Shown here in pieces: positions 1-8,087 of a DNA stretch of 64,000 nucleotides. A program made the translations under genes and the position numbers. Under the pieces are notes generated by a model. It saw only the letters and a list, made by a program, of their open reading frames with translations. It ran no database searches and was not told the origin of the DNA. The stretch lies in NCBI GenBank assembly GCA_002320815.1, contig DCLA01000042.1, forward strand, positions 4,304 through 68,303, written 5' to 3'. Source of the stretch: Myxococcales bacterium UBA1660 (GTDB taxonomy: Bacteria > Myxococcota_A > Polyangia > Polyangiales > Houyiibacteriaceae). Each line of letters begins with the position of its first letter. Within the stretch, counting starts at the first letter, position 1.

Positions 1-1
1 C

Positions 2-694
<693 letters not shown>

Positions 695-695
695 C

Positions 696-1175
696 GTGCC
701 CTCCAACGTTCGAGCCGGCCTGGCCGGCGCCGCCGTTCTCCTCGCCGTCGCCGTCATCGCCTGGGCCACCGGCCTGCTTGGTGAGAGCGCCGAGGACCAG
801 GTGAACGCCGTCGCCGACGACTTCCACGGCCAGCTCTCCGCCGACCGGCTGGACGCGGCGATGAGCCACCTCGACCCCACGGTGGCGCCCGTCGAGGTGC
901 GCGGCCCCTCCCTCATGGGCGGGCCCGGCTTCACCCGCGTCTACGGCAACGGCGCGCTGCCCGATCTCCGCCGGGACGCCCTGCGGGCCCTGGCGCCGGT
1001 GATGGGCGAGACCTTCACCGAGCTGCGCCGCAGCGTCGAGATGGCCGACGACGACGAGGCGGCCAGCGTGGCCCTCGAGCTCCTCTCCACGAGCCGCGGG
1101 ACGGTGCGCGTGGAGCTCGGGGTGGTTCGCGACGGCGAGCGGTGGCTGGTCCGCAAGGTCGCCGTGAGCCGCTGA
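696..1175 (+). CDS. Small membrane-anchored protein of unknown function
   Basis: A 159-residue protein starting at a GTG one base after the acs stop, so probably co-transcribed with it. Residues about 7-28 form one hydrophobic segment (signal anchor or uncleaved signal peptide); the rest is a soluble, presumably periplasmic domain. The C-terminal half (TVRVELGVVRDGERWLVRKV) resembles NTF2-like/DUF4878-type folds by pattern only. No catalytic motif is visible and the function is unknown. Confidence 0.75.
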   Translation: MPSNVRAGLAGAAVLLAVAVIAWATGLLGESAEDQVNAVADDFHGQLSADRLDAAMSHLDPTVAPVEVRGPSLMGGPGFTRVYGNGALPDLRRDALRALAPVMGETFTELRRSVEMADDDEAASVALELLSTSRGTVRVELGVVRDGERWLVRKVAVSR

Positions 1176-1227
1176 GCCCTGGGGCGTCCGCCCGGTCCGG
1201 CCCGTCTGCCCCGGGGACCGGCGCGAA

Positions 1228-1272
1228 GCCCCCGACGAAGCGGGGGCCTCGGTCGCGTCCGGGGCCGGCCCC
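1228..1272. terminator. Bidirectional terminator-like hairpins between convergent genes
   Basis: GCCCCC (1228-1233) pairs with GGGGGC (1242-1247) across an 8-base loop. A second palindrome GGGGCCGGCCCC lies at 1261-1272. They sit between the plus-strand gene ending at 1175 and the minus-strand gene ending at 1281. There is no U-tract, as is common at this GC content. Confidence 0.4.
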
Positions 1273-1280
1273 GAAGGGGC

Positions 1281-2513
1281 TCAGCGCTGGCGACGGCGGA
1301 TGCGCCGCACGAGCAGACCCAGGCCCGCCAGCCCGAAGGGGACCCCGGCGAAGCGGAGCGGGGCGCTGCTCGAGGCGGTCTCGGCGCTGGCGGTCAACGC
1401 GCTGGGGTCGATGACGTGTAGGCGGTTCACGTCGGCGTGCTCCGGCGTGAACACGAACTCCGGGTCCACGTCCATGAACTCCTGCGGGATCCGCGTGTAG
1501 AAGCGGGTCACGTAGCGGTTGTTGGACGCCAACGAGACGGCCTCGGGGTCGGTGAGGCCCTCGAGCATGTGGGTCGAGCTCGCGTGCTCGACGACCCACC
1601 CGTGGCCGCCGGCGGCCATGACCGCGGTGTCGACCTCGTCGTAGTAGGTGGTCTGGGTCGCGGTGGAGAACGCGGGGACGATGTTGGCGTAGTCGGGGAC
1701 GACCTCGAGGTACTCGCCGTCGGGGATGGCGCGGCCCTCGCCGAAGGTCATCACCATCACGTCGAGCACGGGGACCGAGGCGATCGCGGTGATCTTGATG
1801 GGCACGCAGGGCTTGGTGCCGGTGTAGGTGATCGTGATGGGCGGGAGGCTGCCGCCCACGCCGTCCAGCGGGTCGTAGCGGAAGGCCGCGAAGCGGTGCC
1901 CGGTGTAGACGTAGTGGTCGATGATCTCCGAGGCGCGGTCGGGGATGTCGTAGTCGTGGGCGATCAGCCACTCGCGCACGGCGTCACCGTCGTCGCCGGC
2001 GATGATCGCGGTGGTGTAGTCGCCGACTCGCGACTCGTTCCAGACCTGGACCCCGTCGTCCATGGTGTCGGGCTCGGAGGCGCCCCGCTCGGCGGTGGCG
2101 AAGTCGCCGCCGTCGGCCGCCCCGCACCCGCCGCCGCCGCCGCCGCCGCCGCCGCTCGAGCCGCTGAAGCTGCCGCTGCTGTTCACGAAGCGGAACTGGG
2201 GCGCGCTGGCCGCGTCGAGCTGGTCGAAGGTGGCCTCGTCGGCCACGCCGAGTTCGGGCACGCCCATCACCGGGACCAGCCAGCTGAACCCCACCGAGGC
2301 CCCCTGCTGGTAGCGGATCTGGACGTACGCGCGGATGGTGCCGTCCTGACGCTTCTCGAAGAGCACGCGCTCACCGGCCTGGACCACCGGGGTCGGCCCG
2401 GCGACGCCGCCACCATCGCACATGAACCCACCGCAGGCCGCGGCCGGCTCGGGCCACAGCGCCACGGTCCCGATGGCCATGAGGAGCCCCACCCAAATGC
2501 TCTTGCGAATCAT
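1281..2513 (-). CDS. DUF2330 domain secreted protein
   Basis: A 410-residue secreted or surface protein. Start is the ATG at 2513, preceded by a GGTGG ribosome site; the open frame extends upstream without a signal. A signal peptide (MIRKSIWVGLLMAIGTVALW, cleaved near AAA-CGG) is followed by the DUF2330 signature: CGGFMCDGGG, then FEKRQDGTIRAYVQIRYQ and FSWLVPV. A glycine run (GGGGGGGGGC) interrupts the domain after about residue 100. The C-terminus has a hydrophobic segment and a basic tail (RRIRRRQR), like a sorting tail but without the cysteine pair of MYXO-CTERM. Family function is unknown. A paralogue lies at 25765-27318. Confidence 0.88.
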   Translation of the reverse strand: MIRKSIWVGLLMAIGTVALWPEPAAACGGFMCDGGGVAGPTPVVQAGERVLFEKRQDGTIRAYVQIRYQQGASVGFSWLVPVMGVPELGVADEATFDQLDAASAPQFRFVNSSGSFSGSSGGGGGGGGGCGAADGGDFATAERGASEPDTMDDGVQVWNESRVGDYTTAIIAGDDGDAVREWLIAHDYDIPDRASEIIDHYVYTGHRFAAFRYDPLDGVGGSLPPITITYTGTKPCVPIKITAIASVPVLDVMVMTFGEGRAIPDGEYLEVVPDYANIVPAFSTATQTTYYDEVDTAVMAAGGHGWVVEHASSTHMLEGLTDPEAVSLASNNRYVTRFYTRIPQEFMDVDPEFVFTPEHADVNRLHVIDPSALTASAETASSSAPLRFAGVPFGLAGLGLLVRRIRRRQR

Positions 2514-2776
2514 CGTTCCACCCACTTCGTCGTCTCGTGCCTGTGAGTCCCGTGCCACGCTCTTTGCGACAAGCTGTCTCGATCCGTGCCATCGGCTTCG
2601 CCATCGCGAGGGATCCGGCACGCTTTCGGGTCTCGAGGATTCAACCTTACAGGATCCATGCCGGCCGCCGTGAGGTCCCCCGCCCTGGGCCGCCGGCGGT
2701 CACCGTACGGCCGCCGGGAAAATCCGTTGCCCCACCGAGGGGCGGCGAATACGGTCCGCATGTGGAGGAAGTGCGA
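2514..2776. promoter_or_regulatory. Divergent intergenic promoter region
   Basis: 263 bp between two divergent envelope genes, less GC-rich than its surroundings (for example 2640-2660). The only distinct site I can support is the GGAGGA ribosome-binding site at 2764-2769 for the 2777 start. Promoter elements are inferred from gene orientation. Confidence 0.4.
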
Positions 2777-4954
2777 ATGATGCGTCGTCTCACCCTTGCG
2801 GCTCTCGCCCTGACTTGCGCATTCGGCGCGTGGTCCGGCCAGGCCTCGGCTCAGCGGACCATCCCGGTGAGCATCGAATCGACCCCCCCGGGGGCCACGG
2901 TCTTCTTCGACTCGACCGAGCAGCGCATCGGCGTGACGCCGCTCAGCAACGTCCGGCTGCCGGTGGGGCAGCACACGCTGATCTTCCAGAAGGAGCTCCA
3001 CGAGGAGGCGCGGCTCACGGTGAACGTGCGCCGTCGCCGGGAGACCTTCCGGGCCACGCTCAACGCCCAGTCGACCATCTCGATCAGCGGCACCAACGCG
3101 GCCACCAACGGCGCCGCCGTGCGCATCGACGGCGAGCCCGTGGGCAACGTCCCGCACATCGCCACGGTGACCCCGGGCCGGCACCTCGTGCAGGTGGGCC
3201 GCGAGGGCTACGTGACCTTCGCCCAGTGGGTCCAGCTCGCGGGCGGTCAGGCCATGCAGCTCCCGGTGACCCTGCAGGCGGAGGCGCCCTCGACCGGCTC
3301 CATCCTCGTGGCGGGCGACACCACCGGCGCCGCCATCTACATCGACGGCACCCCGCGCGGCTCGACCCCCACGGTCATCGAGGGCGTCGAGGCCGGCGAG
3401 CACGTGGTCAAGGTCGAGTCCAGCGAGCCGGGGATGCAGCCCTTCGAGCAGACGGTGCGCATCATCGCGGGCGAGCGGGTCACCATCCACCCGACCCTGC
3501 GGCCCGCGCCGGCGGCGACCGGCAGCGTGCGCATCCTGGTGCGTCCGGCCACCGCCCAGGGCGCCATCGTCAGCATCGACGGCGAGGTCCTCGGCGAGGC
3601 CCCGGCCTCCAAGGAGGGCCTGACCCCCGGCGAGCACATCATCGAGGTCCAGGCCGACGGCTTCCAGGCGGCGCAGCAGCCCGTCGAGGTCCAGAGCGGC
3701 GCCCAGCGCGTGGTGTCCATCGAGCTCCTGCCCATCGCGGCGACCCCGGGCCGCATCGTGGTGAACGCCAACGTCTCCGGCGCCGTGGTGACCATCGACA
3801 ACGAGGAGCGCGGCGCGCCCCCGGTCGTCGTCCAGAACCCCGGTGACGGCACCCACGCCATCATCGTGCGCGCTCCCGGCTACCAGGAGCTGCGGCACAC
3901 CTGCACCACCGGTCCCGGCCGCAACTGCGAGCTGGTGGCCGAGCTGGATCCCGTCGGCGCGCCGGTGCGGGTCGAGGCCAACGTCGAGGGCGCCGAGTTC
4001 GTCGTCGACGGCGAGGTCATGGGCCCGGTGCCCTGGGAGGGCACGGTCCCGACCGGCTCCCACCGGATCGAGATCCGCGCGCCGGGCTACCGCTCCTACA
4101 CCGCCGTGGTCGCGCTCCAGGCCTCCGCCGAGCCGCGCCTCTTCAACGCCGGTCTGGTCGCCGAGGGCGAGATGACCCCCGAGGAGCGCGCCGAGCAACT
4201 CCAGGGGCGCCGCGACCGACACCGCCAGGCCGTGGCCCGCTCCGGCGCGCCCCTGCCCGACGACATCGCCGTCCTCGATTTCTCGGTGGGCTGGCCGTAC
4301 ATGCTCGAGATGCGCATGGGCATCGGCATCCTGCCCTGGCTCGACGCCGGGATCGGGCTGCGCACCATGTTCCGCATCACCGAGTTCGAAGGCCGGGTGA
4401 AGGCGGGCTTCCGGCCGGTGCAGCAGGTCTCCCTGGGGGCCCAGTTCCGCATCGGCGGCGGTCTCGGCGTGGCCCGGGACAACCCGCTCGCGGTGACGGA
4501 CCCGGACCAGCCGGAGACCCTCAGCACCAACGACTTCTTCTTCAGCCTCGAGGCGCTCTTCACCCTGCATTTCCTGCGGGCGGGCAACTTCACCCTCTGG
4601 GGCGCGCTGGACTACCACTCGGATAGCTGGGCCTGGTACGGCGACAACAGCGACTGCCGCTACGAGCGGGGGTGTCTCGAGGACTCGCGGATTCGTCGGA
4701 CCACCGACTCCAGCGGCTCTCCGATCGTGAACGACCCGATCACGGGCCGCCAGAGTCTCGCCCGGTTCCGGCTCGGCGGCTCCCTGGAGTTCATCCTCTC
4801 CGACCACTGGAACATGTGGGTCTCCTTCGAGGGTGCCTTCGGCAACCCCCGCCGGATCCTGGGTGACGTGCTCGCCAGCGGCACCGGTCGCGAGGACATC
4901 CAGGTCTACACGCGCGTCGGATTCACCTACAAGTTCGGTTACGCCGAGGACTGA
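2777..4954 (+). CDS. PEGA-repeat protein with C-terminal outer-membrane barrel
   Basis: A 725-residue envelope protein. The ATG at 2777 is chosen for GGAGGA 7 bases upstream and the signal peptide that follows (MMRRLTLAALALTCAFGAWS, cleaved near SAQ). Residues about 25-490 are six PEGA-type repeats of 70-80 residues, each with a PPGATVFFD / GAAIYIDG / GAIVSIDGE-like core and a PxGEHxIxV strand. About 520-725 alternates short beta strands and ends in VGFTYKFGYAED, consistent with a beta-barrel or barrel-like domain. PEGA domains are common in surface proteins of this phylum, with no established enzymatic role. Likely first gene of an operon with the next three. Confidence 0.85.
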   Translation: MMRRLTLAALALTCAFGAWSGQASAQRTIPVSIESTPPGATVFFDSTEQRIGVTPLSNVRLPVGQHTLIFQKELHEEARLTVNVRRRRETFRATLNAQSTISISGTNAATNGAAVRIDGEPVGNVPHIATVTPGRHLVQVGREGYVTFAQWVQLAGGQAMQLPVTLQAEAPSTGSILVAGDTTGAAIYIDGTPRGSTPTVIEGVEAGEHVVKVESSEPGMQPFEQTVRIIAGERVTIHPTLRPAPAATGSVRILVRPATAQGAIVSIDGEVLGEAPASKEGLTPGEHIIEVQADGFQAAQQPVEVQSGAQRVVSIELLPIAATPGRIVVNANVSGAVVTIDNEERGAPPVVVQNPGDGTHAIIVRAPGYQELRHTCTTGPGRNCELVAELDPVGAPVRVEANVEGAEFVVDGEVMGPVPWEGTVPTGSHRIEIRAPGYRSYTAVVALQASAEPRLFNAGLVAEGEMTPEERAEQLQGRRDRHRQAVARSGAPLPDDIAVLDFSVGWPYMLEMRMGIGILPWLDAGIGLRTMFRITEFEGRVKAGFRPVQQVSLGAQFRIGGGLGVARDNPLAVTDPDQPETLSTNDFFFSLEALFTLHFLRAGNFTLWGALDYHSDSWAWYGDNSDCRYERGCLEDSRIRRTTDSSGSPIVNDPITGRQSLARFRLGGSLEFILSDHWNMWVSFEGAFGNPRRILGDVLASGTGREDIQVYTRVGFTYKFGYAED

Positions 4955-5006
4955 GTCCCTCGACATCCGGCACCAGAACCGGCAGTCTTCGGGATTGGTG
5001 GGTCTG

Positions 5007-6020
5007 GTGATTCGACGGTGGAGCGCCGCTCTCGCGTGCCCGATGGGCCTCGCGATGGCGGCGTTCTTCGTTTGTGCGGCGGGTATTTCGCACGCGCAGG
5101 ACGCCGCCCGTACCGAGCCCGCGGCGCTCACCGTGGTGGCCGAAGCCGAGCTCCAGCCCCTCGCCCGGGAGGTGGTCCGTTCGCTCCAGCGCCGCGGCAC
5201 CGAGGTCACCCTGGGGGGCGAGCCGCTGCCGGTGGTCGAGGCCACCCTGGAGCACGAGGTGGCCCTGGTACGCGGACCCACCGGCGCCGTCCGGCTGGTG
5301 ATGGGCCGCGCCGGCGGCGGCACGGTGAGCACGGTGGTCGAAGTTCCGGGCGCGGTCGGCGACGCCTTCCCCGTGACCCTGGCCATCGAGGCCCTCCAGG
5401 ACCAGGCCGCCGTCCCCACGCCGCCGCCCGCGGCGCCTAGGGCCCCGAACGCCTACGTCTACTACGAGTACGAGCGGCCGCCGGTGGAGCGCGAGATGCG
5501 CGCGACCCCGACCCTCTACATGAAGATCCTCGCCGGCTACTCGCCCACCCGGGAGCGCTGGCTCCTCGGTCCCGGCGCGGGCCTCGGGCTCTGCGTGAGC
5601 GGCCACTGCCTGGTGATCGAGGCGGACATGCCGCTCCTGCCCGAAGAGGTGCAGTGGGAGAACTACGGCACCCTGCGCTACCGGGCGGTGACCACCGCGC
5701 TCCGATTGCAGATCCGCCCGGTGATCCGCGAGGCCTGGAGCCTGGGCGTGAACATCGGCGCCCTGAGCCGCATGGGGAACGCGACCCTCGTCCGCGAGGA
5801 CGGGCCCGACGTGCGCCGGAAGGCCACCAACTTCGGGGCCCGGCTCAGCGCCGAGCTCGCCGTGCGCATCGCCGGCCCCTTCGAGGCGGTCCTCGAGGTC
5901 GGGGTGGATTGGCTCAAGGATCGCGCGGTCTTCCGCTTCGATACCAACGGGCGCTTCCTCGAGGACGCGGTCACGCCCTGGAGCACGCTCTCCGTCCGTA
6001 TGCGCCCCTTCCAGCGATGA
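5007..6020 (+). CDS. Exported protein with C-terminal barrel-like domain
   Basis: About 337 residues, starting at GTG 5007 (GTG 4998 is an alternative; both give a signal peptide cleaved near SHAQ-DAA). The N-terminal ~100 residues form a mixed alpha/beta domain (LQPLAREVVRSLQRRG) that could bind partners. After a Pro/Ala linker, residues about 155-337 look like antiparallel beta strands (LYMKILAGYSPTRERW to STLSVRMRPFQR), as in outer-membrane proteins. It lies 52 bp after the PEGA gene and its stop overlaps the start of the ECF sigma factor (ATGA), so it is part of the same unit. No named family recognised. Confidence 0.7.
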   Translation: MIRRWSAALACPMGLAMAAFFVCAAGISHAQDAARTEPAALTVVAEAELQPLAREVVRSLQRRGTEVTLGGEPLPVVEATLEHEVALVRGPTGAVRLVMGRAGGGTVSTVVEVPGAVGDAFPVTLAIEALQDQAAVPTPPPAAPRAPNAYVYYEYERPPVEREMRATPTLYMKILAGYSPTRERWLLGPGAGLGLCVSGHCLVIEADMPLLPEEVQWENYGTLRYRAVTTALRLQIRPVIREAWSLGVNIGALSRMGNATLVREDGPDVRRKATNFGARLSAELAVRIAGPFEAVLEVGVDWLKDRAVFRFDTNGRFLEDAVTPWSTLSVRMRPFQR

Positions 6021-6670
6021 ATCGCCGAGCCCTTGGAATTCGTCCCACCCCGGAGCGACGACCCGGTGTGAGCTCCAAGGTGGCTCGATTGAAGGTGGTG
6101 GTGGACGGCGGAACGAGCGCCGAGTGGTCCGATCCGGACCGAGACCTCCTGGTGCGCGCGGCGACCGGCGACGAGCGGGCGACCCGCGAGCTCTACCGGG
6201 CCCACGTGGACGCGGTGCATCGCACCGTGGCCCGGGTCCTCGGGGCCAGCGACCCGGACGTCGAAGACGTGGTCCAGCGGGTCTTCCTGGCCGCGCTCGA
6301 CGGCGCCGGCGAGTTCGCCGGTCGCTCGAAGGTGCGCACCTGGCTCCTGGGCATCGCCTCGCGCCGAGCCCTGGACGCCTCCCGGAAGCGCTGGCGCCGC
6401 GAGCGCTGGCAGCGGATCGGCGAGCGGGTGGGTCTCGGGCGCCCCGCGGCCCCGCCCGACGAGCGGCTGCGGGCGCGGAGCGAGGCCGAGCGCCTCCTCC
6501 AGGCGCTCAGCCCGGACCAGCGGATCGTCTTCGTCCTCAAGGAGGTCGAGGGCCACACCCTCAAGGAGGTGGCCGAGATGACCGGCGTGGGCATCTCGAC
6601 CCTCCACGCGCGCCTCAAGGCGGGCCGCAAACGGCTCGACGAGCTCCTGGCTCGGGAGGAGGACCGATGA
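6017..6670 (+). CDS. ECF-family RNA polymerase sigma factor
   Basis: A 217-residue group 4 sigma-70 factor that redirects RNA polymerase in response to an envelope signal. Region 2 covers roughly residues 35-105 (LYRAHVDAVHRTVARVL, then DVEDVVQRVFLAAL and KVRTWLLGIASRRALD); region 4 covers about 150-205 (LSPDQRIVFVLKEVEGHTLK, VGISTLHARLKAGRKRL). Start ATG 6017 overlaps the upstream stop as ATGA; GTG 6068 is an alternative that would remove a poorly conserved N-terminus. It also overlaps the downstream FecR/TPR gene by 4 bases, the usual layout of a sigma/anti-sigma pair. Confidence 0.92.
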   Translation: MNRRALGIRPTPERRPGVSSKVARLKVVVDGGTSAEWSDPDRDLLVRAATGDERATRELYRAHVDAVHRTVARVLGASDPDVEDVVQRVFLAALDGAGEFAGRSKVRTWLLGIASRRALDASRKRWRRERWQRIGERVGLGRPAAPPDERLRARSEAERLLQALSPDQRIVFVLKEVEGHTLKEVAEMTGVGISTLHARLKAGRKRLDELLAREEDR

Positions 6671-7992
6671 GCGAACCGAGTCGAGTCGACGACTTCGCGC
6701 GGTCGCTCCGGGAGGAGTCACCCGAGCTGGACGACGTCGCCCGCGCCCGCATGGAGCGCGAGGTCCTCCGGCGGCGGGCCCCCGCGGCGCCGCGTTCTCG
6801 GACGCCGGTCTTCGTGGCCGGCCTCGCGGTGGGGGCGGTCGCGGCCGGGGTGCTGGCGTGGGTCCTGCTGGGCCCGGCCCAGCGGATCGAGAACCCCGAG
6901 ATCGCCGACGGCGCTCCGAGCCCCGAGCCGGCCGCGGCGCCGGCGGCCGGCACCATCGGCTTCGAGGCGCTCGCCGATGGGGTCCCGGTCCGCAGCGGCC
7001 GGCTCCGGGACGGAGAGACCGTCCAGACCACCGCGGGCCAGCTCGTGCGCACCCGCTTCGGTGGGCCCTCCGGAGAGACCGCGCTGGTCGAGGTGTCCCC
7101 CGAGAGCCGCGTCCGCTACGTGCGAGCCACCGGCGACGACCTCGAGCTCTCCCTCGAGCGGGGCGTGATCCGCGTGGAGTTCCACCCGGTCCGGCGCGGC
7201 GAGGAGTCCCTGGCGGTGCGAACCCCCCACGGTCGCGTCGAGGTCGTGGGGACCGCCTTCGAGGTGCGCCTGGCCGCCGACGGGACCGAGGTCCGCGTCG
7301 AGGAAGGCACCGTGCGCCTGGTGGGGCTCGATGGCGAGACGCGCCTCGTCTCCCGGGGCGAGCGCGCCTGGCTTCGCGCCGTCGTGGCCGCCCGGGGTGC
7401 GGTGGGGCCCCCGCCGGCGGCGGACGACGGGGCCGCCGCCGGCGAAGCCGCAGCACGTGAAGCCGCCGCGCGCGAAACCGCCGCGGGCGAGGCCGCCGCG
7501 CGCGAAGCCCCCGCGGGCGAGGCCGCCGAAGGTCTCGAGGCGAACGCCGCGGAGGTCGTCGAGGCGCCGCGGCCCCGCCGGCCCATCCCGGATCTCGAGC
7601 CCACCCTCGACGACGAGCTCCGTTTCGACCTGGCCGACCGCTACTTCGCCCAGGGCCGCTTCGAGGCCGCGCGCCACGAGCTCTACGCGATCACCCGCAG
7701 CGGCGAGACCCGCGGCGCCCGCGCCCGGGCCTGGGTCCGGGTGGCGGAGGCCTTCGTGCGCGAGGGCGAGCCCCAGCGCGCGGCCGAGGCCTACCGGCGC
7801 GCGTCGCGTATCGGCAGCGCCGATGGCGAGGCGGCGCTCTTCGCGCTGGCCCGGCTCCTGGCCGACGAGGGCGACGCTCCGGGCGCGGTCGCGGCCTACC
7901 GCCGCTACCTGGACACCGCGCCCGCGGGCCCCCTGGCCAGCGAAGCCCGCCGGGGCCTCTGCGGTCTGGGCGACGCGGCGAGCTGCCGCTGA
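6667..7992 (+). CDS. FecR-domain, TPR-containing membrane protein (candidate anti-sigma factor)
   Basis: A 441-residue single-pass protein, coupled to the sigma gene by ATGA. Residues 1-45 are cytoplasmic and could hold the sigma factor; about 46-65 is a membrane helix (FVAGLAVGAVAAGVLAWVLL); about 95-235 is a FecR domain (TPHGRVEVVGTAFEVRL, VEEGTVRLV). An Ala/Glu/Arg-rich spacer of imperfect repeats (GEAAAREAAARETAAGEA) follows, then a Cys-poor C-terminal domain of at least three TPR-like helical pairs ending at GLGDAASCR. The context supports an anti-sigma or sensor role for the adjacent ECF factor; the TPR part would sit in the periplasm. Confidence 0.85.
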   Translation: MSEPSRVDDFARSLREESPELDDVARARMEREVLRRRAPAAPRSRTPVFVAGLAVGAVAAGVLAWVLLGPAQRIENPEIADGAPSPEPAAAPAAGTIGFEALADGVPVRSGRLRDGETVQTTAGQLVRTRFGGPSGETALVEVSPESRVRYVRATGDDLELSLERGVIRVEFHPVRRGEESLAVRTPHGRVEVVGTAFEVRLAADGTEVRVEEGTVRLVGLDGETRLVSRGERAWLRAVVAARGAVGPPPAADDGAAAGEAAAREAAARETAAGEAAAREAPAGEAAEGLEANAAEVVEAPRPRRPIPDLEPTLDDELRFDLADRYFAQGRFEAARHELYAITRSGETRGARARAWVRVAEAFVREGEPQRAAEAYRRASRIGSADGEAALFALARLLADEGDAPGAVAAYRRYLDTAPAGPLASEARRGLCGLGDAASCR

Positions 7993-7996
7993 GACC

Positions 7997-8086
7997 GACT
8001 CCGGCCCGCGCCGTTCGGCCCGCGCCGCTCGGCGGTCCAGAATCGCCGAGGCAGACTCCGGCCCGCGCCGACTCCAGCCCGCGCCG
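7997..8086. repeat. Short GC-rich direct repeats between convergent genes
   Basis: GACTCCGGCCCGCGCCG occurs at 7997-8013 and 8054-8070. A one-mismatch copy (GACTCCAGCCCGCGCCG) lies at 8070-8086, tandem with the second. Between them are related CGGCCCGCGCCG and GGCGGTCCAGAATCGCCGAG segments. The repeats fill the 95 bp between the stops of two convergent genes. Confidence 0.7.
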
Positions 8087-8087
8087 C

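Noticed and set aside
2123..2153. Run of CCG triplets that could be a microsatellite
   Set aside because: It encodes the polyglycine segment of the DUF2330 protein in frame, so it is coding low complexity and not listed as an independent repeat.
2553..2567. TGCCACG-N4-TTGC, resembling a sigma54 promoter in the 2514-2776 region
   Set aside because: The essential -24 GG is GC, and the predicted start would be about 200 bp from the gene.
2510..5419. Open frame of 969 codons on the minus strand opposite the PEGA gene
   Set aside because: Its translation is low-complexity and has no domain motif, while the plus strand has a clear signal peptide, PEGA repeats and a ribosome site. It is a GC-rich antisense shadow.
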